The notes under the pieces are model-generated. The model was not told the origin of the DNA. It did not search any database and saw nothing but the letters and a program-made list of their open reading frames with translations. The translations under genes and the position numbers were made by a program. A DNA stretch of 64,000 nucleotides from positions 248,101-312,100 of the forward strand of contig WIDE01000033.1 in NCBI GenBank assembly GCA_015039315.1. Direction: 5' to 3'. This document shows positions 12,475 through 22,977 of this stretch, piece after piece. The first letter of the stretch is position 1, and each line of letters begins with the position of its first letter. Source of the stretch: Clavulina sp. PMI_390. Lineage: Eukaryota; Basidiomycota; Agaricomycetes; Cantharellales; Hydnaceae.

Positions 12475-13159
12475 ATTTAAACGGGCATTATCCAAACGGC
12501 CTTTTTCTATATTCTATCCTATTTTTGTGGTTGTCGTGTACTAGTACTACTTCTTGCCTTGCCTTCGCTGTCACCAACGCTTTTTCCCCGTTTTGCGTTT
12601 TCATCATTACACTTCTACTATTCTTTATTTCTTTTCTCAAGGATCTGTCTTGTTCCACTCGTGAAGCCGCCTAGATGCCCAGAGCATTTTTCTCGGACTC
12701 TAGTATCGTTACATCACACGCACCTTTTCTTGTTTGGGCTAACTATTCCTATGCCGCGCGCACTGCACCGCCATATTTCCTGCACTTCTCTTATCCAGAG
12801 TTTCCCGTCTTTTTTCGTACGACACTCATTTGTTGTGAATATAGTCCCCGGTTAGAATCCTCTTTTTGTTAACGCACGTCTTCTGACGTGTGATGGGGAT
12901 TGGCCCTGGTTTCATGAGCTTCCCCTTACATCTTGATAACTTGCGATTGAGGTGCAGTCATGCAACTATAATAATCATCCATTAGAGGGGGCATTCACTA
13001 GTCTGGATTTTATGCTGGCCACTGATAACAGATATAGATGAGAATTTTTTATCCGGTCATCCAGGGATAAAGTACATGAAGCAAAGAGATCGCGTGGTCA
13101 AAATCTTTGCAGATTAGTTTGCGGAATGGGATGCATTAGGGCGAGTCAAAATGCGCTGC
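12475..13159. other. Convergent 3' intergenic region
   Basis: Lies between the stop codons of two convergent genes. It is pyrimidine-rich from about 12490 to 12860, then AT-rich. No gene is supported. Confidence 0.5.
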
Positions 13160-15604
13160 TCAGAACGAATGCTCAGTAGAGTCCTTGCCCATCGCCGAAG
13201 TGCTTGACGATCCGGAAGCAACAGCTAATAATTATCAAATCAGCAAGGCTTGACGGTACGTCGGAGAAGGGAGGACTCACTGTTAAGGATACGATCGATG
13301 TATGATGCGCCACTCCTGTTATAGCACAGTTGGTAAGTTTGCTCTTGATAGTGAGTACAAAGGATAGAGACACTACGCACCACTTCTGGTGTGTGAGCAT
13401 GTCCACACCAAGTTCCTTCTCCCTTCGTTGGATCAGCTCTACGTACGCAAGCATACCGTCGGTCTTGTATCGCTCAGCGAGTTCAGCTAATGAATGCGAG
13501 AAAGGTAGTTTGTTCAATACATGTATGTGATTGCCGTTGAGTAGAGCTCTCTGCTTACCCATGACGAGACCATCTGCGTGCAGGCCGGCAAGGGAGATGA
13601 GCTGGAACACGAAACTGGATGATAGGATCAGCATGTGTTGCCCTTTGAGGACTAAGGGGGAACAAAATCATACCCTTCCTTTGCAAGATCCCAAATGAAG
13701 TTCTTCAAGTCGGTGTCTAAGAAAACAGTGATGGTCAATACGAAGGCCCTTTGGCGCTAACCAGATACAACTCCCACCTGAGAACCCATGTGCAGCCCAG
13801 TTGAAGCTTGGGCTCAAGTTATAGACGAGCCACCTATGGAAGAAAAACCAGCAGGTGAGCTGTTGGGAAAATCCAAGTTGGCTATACTGAAAGCGGCACG
13901 TACTTGCCGGGGTACTTTGCTCGGATTCTGCGCGCGAACGAACGAGCCTGTTCCAGATCGGGAGTCTTCGTCTCGAGCCACAGCAGGTCTGCGTATGGTG
14001 CATATGCTAATACTCGTGCGACCGCAGCCTATACCCAACGAAAGTATCAGAATGAGTGGAGAGATAACGATGAGCAGGTGACAATACTTACATCGTTGCC
14101 ACCCTTGAAGTGGTAATAGCCTTCACGGGTTCGTGGCACTACGAACAGAGCACGGTTAAGGATACACAAGTGAGCGCAGTGATCGAATGGGACGTACAAT
14201 CCCAGTCCCACGGCACAGTCTGACCAAGCAGAGCGGTGGCGACCTTGCGAGCCTCTAGGTTGGACTTTCCAGCAGAGTCTTTCCTGTACTTGTCCAATGC
14301 AGTCGATTTGTCGGAAATGGAGGACTCCTCAATAGCGTGGGCGACGGCTGCAACGAAATAGCGGGGCTTTAGCATGGATTCACCAACGAATAGAGAGGAC
14401 ATCTATACCTTCATCAAATGTGTACAGAGGGTGTTGAGCCATCCAGTCAGCCTCAAGTTTGTCAATCTCAGCGCCGCTCTTCCCAGAGGCCTCAGCATTA
14501 GCAAGAACCTCAGCAAGAGATGCCTCAGCCTCTCCTTTTGGTATTGTGCCAAGGATGAAGGGCTGGTCAGCAGCATCGATGTTTGAGGAGATGAGTTTGG
14601 AAGACTCTGCGTCTGTTCGAGCAATGAGAAGCATGGTGGAGAGCATGAGGTCGGTCTGGAATCGGGAAGCCACCAAGCGACCAATGTGCGTTGATGTCGG
14701 GACGACGACTTTACCAGCCTGGTGACCGCACTGTTGATAATGATGAAGAGACATGTTAGCATCAAGCTTTTTGGAAGAGCTTGGAAATGAACAAACCTTC
14801 TTGCCGCCGTGCAGCTGGTCCTCCATATGGATGCCTGATGCTCCAGACTCGACGAAATGCTTGACAAGCTTCATGACAGATGAGGTGCCACCGTGGCCAG
14901 TGTCTGCGTCGGCGACAATCGGCCTCAAGTAGTCGATGTATTCCATCTTTGCCCGAGCCTCCGGAGTCGCCGACATGCGTTCGTCATAGTGTTTCCGATC
15001 GTGCAGCAGCTGAGCCTTGTGCAAACGGTGCACTTGGTTGGGCACAGTAGTATAAGGATAGTCTCTATATTAGAGGAAGGAGTCACGACATGTAAGAAGC
15101 GATGAAACCGGAGGACAAAGGTTGATGATGATGATGATGGAGTGCTCACGCTAGATCAGGCCCAACCTCGTTATTCCCAGTAGTGAGCACACTCGAGCTC
15201 GCCCAGCCGCTGACGTATAGGACCTCCTGGTGCTTGGCCATCTGCGTCATTTGGATAGGGTCGATAGCTCCCATCGTGTGGGCTGGCCGCTTCTCCTCCT
15301 CAGCCTTAGTCAAGATGTTGAACAGTTTGTCCGCAAGCACGGACGATGCTGGTGGAGCAACAGGGATAGAGCCCTGTTTCGTAGCGATATCCACTGCAGT
15401 GTAGGGTCGCTTGATGCCCTTGAACCGAGGTTGGGCGAAGAATTCTTTGGTGGAAGCCACTCGTCGTTGAAATGCTTCATTCTCCTCCTCGAGGGTCGGA
15501 GGCGTGAGTGGCAGAGGCTTGGAGGTTGACATGGCTCTGATTCCGGTGCTGAGATGGTTCCTTGCCACGATGATCGATGGTCTTCGGAGGTACGAAGAGG
15601 CCAT
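13160..15604 (-). CDS. 2-methylisocitrate lyase (isocitrate lyase family), mitochondrial
   Basis: About a dozen exons, beginning 15604-15150, 15064-14797, 14730-14409, 14347-14198 and 14138-14092, join into one frame ending [16 protein letters not shown]. The active-site motif KKCGH (catalytic Cys242) is split by an intron. Other family blocks are [33 protein letters not shown] and [18 protein letters not shown] before KKCGH and [10 protein letters not shown] fit fungal methylisocitrate lyases better than glyoxylate-cycle isocitrate lyases. The N-terminus [19 protein letters not shown] is Arg/Ser-rich without acidic residues, like a mitochondrial presequence, and no C-terminal SKL is present. 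It would cleave 2-methylisocitrate to pyruvate and succinate in propionyl-CoA breakdown. An isocitrate lyase assignment is the alternative. Confidence 0.85.
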
Positions 15605-15773
15605 GTCCACCTACAATTAGAAAAGTAGTTGGTAAGTAGTAGAGAGCAAGTGGAGGTGGATGTGCGCCGGTCTCGGAACCGGACGGAGCGTGACCCGGCA
15701 AGAAAAAAGATCGAAATCAACAAGAATAAACTTTTTTTCGCTTTTTCCCAAACTTGAGCACATCACCATCATC
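15605..15773. promoter_or_regulatory. Divergent promoter region, methylisocitrate lyase / Cbp6-like gene
   Basis: 169 bp separate the two outward-facing start codons. The side near the plus-strand gene has an AATAAACTTTTTTT run. Both products are predicted mitochondrial, so co-regulation is plausible but not shown. Confidence 0.45.
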
Positions 15774-16153
15774 ATGTCTCGTGTGTCCGCAACCCTGCAT
15801 CAAATTGCGCAGAACTGGCCCGCTGATCCATTAAGGCCCACCATGCAGTTCAGCCAAGTGCTATCATCACTTTCGACTTCGCCAAATCTGTCAGTCAGGG
15901 CTGTGATGGCCGCCCGCGCGTTGTCAGAAAACAGGCTCAAGACCCAGGTAAGTGATATGCTATGCCAAGCCCACTTGATGGTGGTGGTGGTTCTTATATA
16001 CCGCCGTGATGGTGCTCTCCCTAGTTTCCTTTGAGCGAAAAGACGACGACACCAGCTTCTACACCGCTTCACTATACGCGTCTTGTAGAAGGTGTCGAGA
16101 AGGCCATTCGTGGAGAGAAGCGAAGCTTTATTGAGCGCTTCTTCTCCCTCTAA
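15774..16153 (+). CDS. Cbp6/UQCC2-like mitochondrial complex III assembly factor
   Basis: Two exons, 15774-15947 and 16025-16153, encode 100 aa. The layout is that of small cytochrome bc1 assembly factors: an N-terminal helix with a NWPADPLRP motif, a middle helix, then FPLSEKTTTPAS and HYTRLVEGVEKAIRGEKR near the end. In known members the C-terminal YYxRLxEGxEKAxxGxKR-like segment is the most conserved, and the protein supports cytochrome b translation or complex III assembly in the mitochondrial matrix. Assignment rests on motif order and size, so moderate confidence. Phase is kept across the single 77-nt intron. Confidence 0.6.
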
Positions 16154-16569
16154 ACTCCCTCTGGTACGCCTTTGTGTAGTCTGTTGCATGTCTGTGATCC
16201 AATCTCATGCGGGCGACCATCGTGATGGTTCCATCAGGACACCCGGTGGCTCCGTTTCCCCGCCGTCAGCAACCGAAGCCAGTAATCCTAATTATGATGA
16301 GATCCATCAGAGCCTTACGCCCGCGTTCCTATAAAGGTCTCCTACCAGTCGAAACAATTGTCTCTTCAGGTTGCACCTCCCTCTCCCTACTTTCGTCTGC
16401 CAATTTCATTCTGAGCCTGGGTTAGTTCACCATCGCAATCCACGACATGAGCATCTTGGACTGATTATGACACCTTGCAGTGCTCTCTCTCATCTTTCTA
16501 TTATTCTTTAACAGTCGTTCGCTTCATTTCCACACTTACTACAACCCTCACTTCCCATAAATCCTCAAC
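16154..16569. other. Intergenic, no supported gene
   Basis: Contains a CT-rich stretch (about 16480-16560) immediately upstream of the secreted-protein gene, typical of strong fungal promoters. No gene is seen. Confidence 0.45.
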
Positions 16570-17323
16570 ATGTTCGCTGGTCGATTCGCCATCTTCGCCT
16601 TCTTCATCACTCTCGTTTCTGCTATCCCCTCTACGTACTATCGCAGGGCCGCCTTCACTCTGCAGAACGGGAAAGATGCGATCGCCCTGAATGAGAAGTT
16701 CAAGACCTTGACCGCATCATCTCCCTGCAAGTCGGGAGAGGAAGCTTGCATCGGGGGCGCCTTTGCCCAGTGTTCGAACGGCAAATTCATGATAATGCCC
16801 TGCGGATCTGGTCTCGTGTGCCGAGCACTGCCTCTCGTTCTGTCCGCCGGGACCTCCATCACTTGCGATACCGCTGGTCAGTCAAACTCAACTACTACTC
16901 ATCAGATTTTACAGGAAGCTTACCCATCCTTCCCTCTGTCTTACAGCCGACGCTCAAACCCGTATTGCTAACACGGGCGCCAAATCCCGACGAGCTGCAT
17001 TCACACTCCAGAACGGCAAGGACGCTATTGCGCTGAACCAAAAGTTCCAAAGCCTTACTGCTGATACACCCTGTGCTGCTGGTGAGAATGCGTGCATTGG
17101 CGATGCGTTTGCGCAGTGCTCGAATGGCAAGTTCGTCACATCCCCTTGTGCTGCGGGATTGGTGTGCAGGGCGCTCCCTTTGGTGAACTCTGCGGGTACC
17201 AGCATCGCTTGTGATACTGCTGGTGAGCATTTCCTTATCTTGTTTACTATGAACTTTGTACTGATGCTTCGACCATCTCCAGCTGATGCTACTACCAGAA
17301 TTGCCAACACTGGTGCTGCATAA
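16570..17323 (+). CDS. Secreted protein with two tandem six-cysteine repeats (CBM19-like)
   Basis: Exons 16570-16876, 16947-17222 and 17283-17323 give 207 aa. A signal peptide is clear (MFAGRFAIFAFFITLVSA, cut after Ala18). Two homologous repeats follow, residues 27-102 and 119-194, each starting AAFTLQNGKDAIALN and ending SIxCDTA, each with six cysteines. The spacing, with GExACxxGxFAQCxNGKF and GLVCRALPL, resembles chitin-binding CBM19-type modules. Each repeat is preceded by Arg-Arg (25-26 and 117-118), a Kex2-type site. Both introns lie at the same codon in phase 1 just after CDTA, so the second unit arose by exon duplication. An extracellular carbohydrate-binding role is inferred. Confidence 0.8.
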
Positions 17324-17534
17324 GTGTCTTAGAATGATGGGGGAAGTTGGCTCTGGCAGGCTGGTGTGTCTACTTTGTTGAGCGATGCCGAGGGGTGGAA
17401 ACGATGCGTATTGCGAATATTAAATAATCTATTCTATATAATTCCAAATCTCCACAATAGTGCTACACTCTCACTTCAGTTACGTCGAGTACTTGCGCTC
17501 GAAGTGAATAGTCTGGAGAAATAGTGTGACACAG

Positions 17535-17540
17535 CACGTG
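17535..17540. promoter_or_regulatory. CACGTG E-box upstream of BTB-like paralogue A
   Basis: CACGTGAC core ending 45 nt before the ATG at 17586. The same core sits at exactly the same distance before paralogue B. Confidence 0.4.
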
Positions 17541-17585
17541 ACGCATACATCCTTGAGGTCCAATTTTTACGACAAACTATCTCAA

Positions 17586-18695
17586 ATGACCACGACCGAA
17601 AATGACAAGTCGCTGAGCCTGCCAACTGGCCATGCTATGCTCTCAGTACAAAATGTGTTATTTCGTGTATGTCAGCCGAGAAACAAATGTTGCTAGTGGC
17701 CCAGACTCAATTCCAACAAAACGATAGATTCCGAAAGCAATATTAGCAAATCATGCTGAGACCTTTGCTATAATGTTCGAGTCGAGTAAAGGCTCTGAGG
17801 ACGACCCAGTTTGCCTTGATGATCCAATTGAGGCATTTCGTGACTTTGTTGACATACTCCTCCAGTAGGCACTTTCCTCCACTTCCTCTCAAACACTTTC
17901 GATCTTATTCAGCAGTTTAGGCCGCTACAATCTTGTATCTCGCCTGATCACCCAACTCGACAAGATCTTAAACGACTGCTCATGCTTCTAGTCCTTCTCA
18001 ACAAATACCAAGCATCTGTGTATGAGGAGTTTGTCTGGAAGCTCATTGAGCCTATAGTATTAACTAGAGAGCTCAGGGCGCACGTACCCTTCGAGTTCAG
18101 CGCTCTTGAGCTCTACCGACTCGCCCGAAAGGCAAATCGTCCGAGTTTGGTGGACTCAGCTGCGGAGTTACTCTTCGAGCGGCTGCGGGGAAAGTGGTCC
18201 AATATATCGCCGTATGATGCGCTGCTATTCTCGGAGGAGGTTGGAGACTTGACACTACGGGGTGTCGCGTACTACGAAATCATGTTGCTCGGGCAAACCG
18301 CCTGGAAAGACAGTCGCCTCAGCGAGCGCCATCGTCAAAACCTTATGGCTGGAATGATAAGGTGTGGGGATGAGTGGCAGTCTTTGACAAGAGCATTGGG
18401 TGACTTTGAAAACATTTCCCACCCACTTGTGCACCGAGAGTGCTTCCAGCTGGCTCACCAGGAGGATCGAATGAGCTATTTACCTGGGCGATTGTGGAGA
18501 GAGGTGGAGCAGTCGCAACTTCTTTGGTTCGATTTCTTTGGCAAATTCGATCTCGTAAGGAGCCATACCTATAGAAGAGGGCCACGCTGGCAAGCAAGCG
18601 TCTGTGGCTCTTCATCAGACTGCGCACAGCAATATATATTGGCACTCAATGCCATGAAGCTGAACCTGCACTCTTGGTTTGAGGGTCCAGTGTAA
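17586..18695 (+). CDS. BTB/POZ-like protein, paralogue A
   Basis: Exons 17586-17666, 17728-17864 and 17921-18695 encode 330 aa. The N-terminal half reads like the agaricomycete BTB fold: LSVQNVLFR, then IPKAILANHAETFAIMF, an acidic loop and DPIEAFRDFVDILL. A helical C-terminal region follows (YQASVYEEFVWKLIEP, ALELYRLARKANRPSLVDSA, then LWFDFFGKFDLV). Such proteins are numerous in mushrooms; some may be adaptors for Cul3 ubiquitin ligases, but here only the fold is inferred. No Kelch, MATH or zinc finger is present. Paralogue B lies directly downstream and paralogue C at 47.1 kb with the same intron positions; exon 2 is 137 nt in all three. Confidence 0.75.
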
Positions 18696-18943
18696 TCGCT
18701 TACGTGTTTAGATGACACTCAGCCTTTGCCAACTTTATAAGTAATATACCCTTGCAACTCAGCTTCAAAGTTCGGAGAGCGGAGATGAAGCTAATCGGCT
18801 CGAGAGTCAGCATAAGGGAAGAAGGTGAATTACAACCCTCATAATCTATCTTTTAGTATATACGGCTCCAGACACCCAGTCATAATTCTGCCTCTCGACT
18901 TGAGTCCTCAAGATGGGGGTTTTTCAGAATGAGGCTGTTCTAA

Positions 18944-18949
18944 CACGTG
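18944..18949. promoter_or_regulatory. CACGTG E-box upstream of BTB-like paralogue B
   Basis: CACGTGAC core ending 45 nt before the ATG at 18995, as in paralogue A. Confidence 0.4.
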
Positions 18950-18994
18950 ACACACTTGCCATCAAGTTGCGCGTTTCCTGAACCATCCTCTCAA

Positions 18995-20116
18995 ATGGCC
19001 GCAGCAGAGAACGACAAGTCGCTGAGCTTACCAACGGGTCATGTTATGATTTCTGTGGAAAATGTATTATTTCGTGTTAGCTTATTTCTTTTGACATGGA
19101 AGAAAGTTGATGATGCACCCGACTGAAGTTCTACAATACAATAGCTCCCCAAGGCAATATTAGCAAATCACGCTGAAGCTTTTGCGGAGATGTTTGAATC
19201 GATTGAAGGCTCTGAGGACTCACCTATTCTTCTTGATGACCCGATCGAGGCATTTCGTGACTTTGTTGACATTCTCCTCCAGTAGGCATTTCCCTCCACT
19301 TCCTTTCCTAGTTCTCTCAATTTCATCAGGAAATTTAGGCCACTACAATCTTGCATTTCGCCCGACCATCCATCTCGTCAAAATCTGAAACGATTGCTCA
19401 TGCTCCTGGTCCTTCTGAACAAGTATCAAGCGGCTGTGTATGAGGAGTTTGTTTGGAGACTTATTGAGCCTAAGGGGTCGACGGACGGGCTCAAGGCGCA
19501 CACATCCTCCGAGTTTAACGCGGTTGAAGTTATTCGTCTGGCACGGAAGGCAAATCGCCAGGGTTTAGCGCACTCTGCAGCACAGGTGCTTGTGGAACAG
19601 CTGTGGGCGAAAGACCCTGATCTATCACCATTTGATGCGCTGTTATTCTCTGATGAGTTCGGAGATCTGGCGCTGCGGGGCGCAGCGTACTATCAAGTCA
19701 TGTTACTCGGGCGAGCCGGTTGGAAAGAGAGCCGTCTCAGCGAATGCCACCGTCAAAACCTCATGGCTGGAATGTTGAGAAGCGGGGATGAGTGGCAATC
19801 CTTTACAAGAGCACTGGGTGACTTCGAGAAGATTTCCCATCCGCTTATTCACCAAGAATGCCTCCGGCGAGCTCAACGAGATGATCGAATGGGTTATCTA
19901 CCTGGCCGATTGTGGAGAGACGTGGAACAGTCGGATGTTCTGTGGTTCGATTTCTTCGGCAAATTCGATCTTGTTGTCAATCAGGTTTACAGGAGTGGGC
20001 CACGGCACCAGCCAGGCATCTGTAGTCGTTCAGGGGACTGCCCGCCTCAATATGCAAAGGAAATCGGCGTCATGAAGCTTAATCTGCACACGTGGTTTGA
20101 GAGCCCAGAGCAATAG
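18995..20116 (+). CDS. BTB/POZ-like protein, paralogue B
   Basis: Exons 18995-19075, 19145-19281 and 19339-20116 encode 331 aa, closely similar to paralogue A along the whole length (MAAAENDKSLSLPTGH against MTTTENDKSLSLPTGH at the start). First and second exons are the same length as in A (81 and 137 nt), so the pair is a tandem duplication. Differences concentrate in the acidic loop of the BTB part and in the last 30 residues. No intron was lost and no stop or frameshift is seen, so both copies look functional. Only about 300 bp separate them. The specific partner or substrate is unknown. Confidence 0.75.
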
Positions 20117-20356
20117 TCGCCTGCGAATTGTATATAACACTTAGCTTTCGCTATCTACACGGGTAATCTACCCTTATAACCTTGTGGTCGAAGGTATTCT
20201 ATATCGTCACTCGGTTATGTGACGCAGTGTGGTCCCAACTTGAATGTGCGAGGACCGTGAGAAAATTGGCGCTGAACATGCTGGCCTGCCCGCACTTTCG
20301 ATATTCCACTTACAACCATCTTGTGCGCCATCTGCGCTGTGAACATCTAGAGCCTC

Positions 20357-21613
20357 ATGCAGCTACCTGCGGAGCTCTGGGTCCAGATTCTTCGCACTGC
20401 AACAGATATCCCCGACGCATTCGATACAGCTTATCAGTCTCCGATCGACAGGCACTGGCCTATCTCCGACTACCACAGAACTGATTCATTCAGAACCATC
20501 CACACCCCCCGCTTTGCGATCAAGAGGATTCTAGTGAAGGTTTGCAGGACATGGAACTCCATTGCTACTCGGTTTCTGTATGAAATGATTTCTCTCAGAA
20601 CTGAGAAGGACATCAAACTCCTCGCAAGGACCCTCACTGAGCAACCACAATTCGCTCAACTAGTTCTCAGACTTGAACTTCACGATGCACCACTATCTCC
20701 AAATCGCGAGGTGAAGGTTGAGCTGTCATCAATCTTCGCTAGTCTGAGCAACCTCGTGGTTTGCGTCTCCCCACACCCTTCCTGGACTCAAGGCATAGAA
20801 TGGACAATGGGACCCCCGTGGTGGCCTCGCATGCGCTCCTTGACATGGGGGACTGAGAGTCTATCAAGTCCACACACCCCCTGGGTCCTTCGGATGGCCC
20901 CAAATCTTGAGGTGTTGAAAATGTCGCACTCCGGCTTTAGTTTCGCCGATCCCGACCGTCCTGTTCATCTCCCTCGCCTCCATACACTTATATTCCATGA
21001 TTCAAGCTATCCTATCCCCCTTGGGTTTCATACACCCAGTCTCAAGCTGTTGTGGTCAGAGAAACCCACGCCACAGCTGGTATGCTCGAGTCTGCGCGCT
21101 GTCGTGATTCCAACCGCTCCTCGCGGCCGTGAGTGGCACGACACAATCCTTCCTTCCGCAATCGAGGAGCTTTTGCTCCATAGGACGAGCTTTCCTTTTC
21201 AAGATCAGCCCAAATTGGGTTTGAAACGCGTTGGCATAGCGTTCGAGACCCTTGCGATGCTTAATCAGCAGCTATCATCCCTCTCTGCCTCCACAACCCC
21301 CTTAACGACGCTAAAGACAATTCGTCTGATCCCTTCGCCTGTTTCCAATGCGCCTGCTCCTGTAGAGTGGACAAAAATCCACCACACCCGGCGCACATGG
21401 GTTCTTTTCGCCCATTGGGCGAGCATATGGGAAGAGCGAAAGATAGTATTGGAGGATCAAGCTGGGGCTTTGATCTCACATCACGTCGCCTCACAGCAGC
21501 CTCCTGCACCTCAGACCGTGTATCCTCTCGCGTATGAATACAACCAGCACTGGGGCTCAAGAGAACTTGTCCCCGCACCGGCTGCTATGGGGTTCCTTGG
21601 CCTCTTGTGGTAG
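20357..21613 (+). CDS. F-box-like protein
   Basis: Single exon, 418 aa. It begins MQLPAELWVQILRTATDIPD, the usual agaricomycete F-box start (LPxELWxxIL), with the second half of the box in VCRTWNSIATRFLYEMISL near residue 70. The remaining 320 residues contain irregular leucine-rich stretches (LVLRLELHD, LRALWS-like, LPRLHTLIFHD, LKTIRLIPSP) consistent with degenerate LRRs that bind a substrate. Known F-box proteins link substrates to SCF ubiquitin ligases; the target here is unknown. An upstream ATG is not needed because the box starts immediately. Confidence 0.75.
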   Translation: MQLPAELWVQILRTATDIPDAFDTAYQSPIDRHWPISDYHRTDSFRTIHTPRFAIKRILVKVCRTWNSIATRFLYEMISLRTEKDIKLLARTLTEQPQFAQLVLRLELHDAPLSPNREVKVELSSIFASLSNLVVCVSPHPSWTQGIEWTMGPPWWPRMRSLTWGTESLSSPHTPWVLRMAPNLEVLKMSHSGFSFADPDRPVHLPRLHTLIFHDSSYPIPLGFHTPSLKLLWSEKPTPQLVCSSLRAVVIPTAPRGREWHDTILPSAIEELLLHRTSFPFQDQPKLGLKRVGIAFETLAMLNQQLSSLSASTTPLTTLKTIRLIPSPVSNAPAPVEWTKIHHTRRTWVLFAHWASIWEERKIVLEDQAGALISHHVASQQPPAPQTVYPLAYEYNQHWGSRELVPAPAAMGFLGLLW

Positions 21614-22139
21614 GTAATTAATTCTGGACTTCACCGTTTCATTTTCCCTGCGATATTCTGATCTGCTGCTTTGTAGAAACGATCGAGTAGATATCCGTCG
21701 TGCGGGTACCTCATAGGCCCTACAGTCCCTCAATGCAATAGATCATTTACTCTCAATATACTTGTGAACATCTATCCCTCTGCACATCGGTTTTTTCCTC
21801 AAAAATAAATCACACTCTTTTTCCTACTCTTTTCGTCAGTGGACTCTCTTGGATAGCAAGCGAAATTCCGGTCATATCGAATCGAATCGTGAGCCGGCGT
21901 TTTGAGGTAGAAGGTTTCAGGCTTGGAGAATGGTATTGGAGAGGAACATGTCAATTAGAAGTTAATAGTCATTCGCTGAGGACACAGAGTATATGGAGAA
22001 GTACAGAAGGCTGCTGGGGTAAGATATCGACGTAGTCTTGATAAAGCAGAGGCAGAAGTTGTTTTCTTGACGAACGGGAAATATGGATGATTGAAGGACC
22101 ATGAATGAATGCGAGGGGGAAAATGCTGTGTAGAGTGCC
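21614..22139. other. Convergent 3' intergenic region
   Basis: AT-rich 3' flanks of the F-box gene (plus) and the NmrA-like gene (minus). No gene is supported. Confidence 0.5.
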
Positions 22140-22977
22140 CTATTGCTTGACTCGGCGCACAATCGCTAACAAGTCGTCGTTCATGAGTGGTTCTTTATCG
22201 AAGCCGGTTACAACCTGTTGCAACATAGCCGTTGCGATTTCGGATACTTCGATCGTGGAACCACCGGTTGCTGCAACGGGAGGAGCCGGATGATCGGGTG
22301 CAGTGATGTAGCCAGATTTCACGATCGACACTTCCACTCCGGGATGTTCAGAAGCGAACTGCAGCACCTGATTTTCCGTCTCGCCCTATCAGATCAAGAT
22401 GGTCGAATAAAGGAGATAAAGTCGATTGTTAATGAAGGAAAATGTGTGCAAGGTTGGCAAATCACTCACCCGCAACCAACTGTATTCAGGGAGGAGCTTT
22501 GGTGTCTTGGACTTGTCTCGCTCCGCGAGCGCATTGCTCATGTACAGGAAGCGGAAAGGCGTGGATGGTTGCGCTTCGACCATCGCGTTGAGTCCCGCGA
22601 TAGTGCAGGTTTGGCAAACACGAACAACCTCGTCGAAAGGCATCGATTGATGCAGGAAGGGGGGGATGGCAACAGTCCTGTTACAGTAAGATGCAGATAT
22701 TGTCGCTTTAGATACACCCAGGTCAGGGGGTTTCGTGTGTATGGACGTACCAAATGCATGCGTCTGCACCAGCGAACTCCTTGTTTACCTCGTCAGGGTA
22801 CGAATCATAGTCGCTGAGCACGACACTCTTCAGCTTCGAGGCATTAGAGACACCAGAAGGGGCTGAAATGGGTTTACGCGCGAGAGCGATGATCGAGGTG
22901 ATGTCTGATCGTTCCAGAGCCTGGCGGATAAGCTCGGTGGAGACGTAGCCAGAGGCGCCGGCGATGATAAGCTTCAT
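22140..22977 (-). CDS. NmrA-like / NAD(P)-binding Rossmann protein
   Basis: Exons 22977-22751, 22677-22470 and 22385-22140 encode 226 aa. The N-terminus MKLIIAGASGYVSTELIRQA is a Rossmann nucleotide-binding start (GASGYVSTE, where the last usual Gly/Ala is Ser). A RFLYMSNALAERD segment follows where atypical short-chain dehydrogenases have their Ser-containing strand, and SIVKSGYITAP resembles the later RPxxL region. There is no YxxxK active-site pair, which fits the NmrA/NAD(P)-binding group that senses redox cofactors or reduces quinones rather than classical SDRs. The size matches this family. The physiological role is unknown. Confidence 0.72.
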
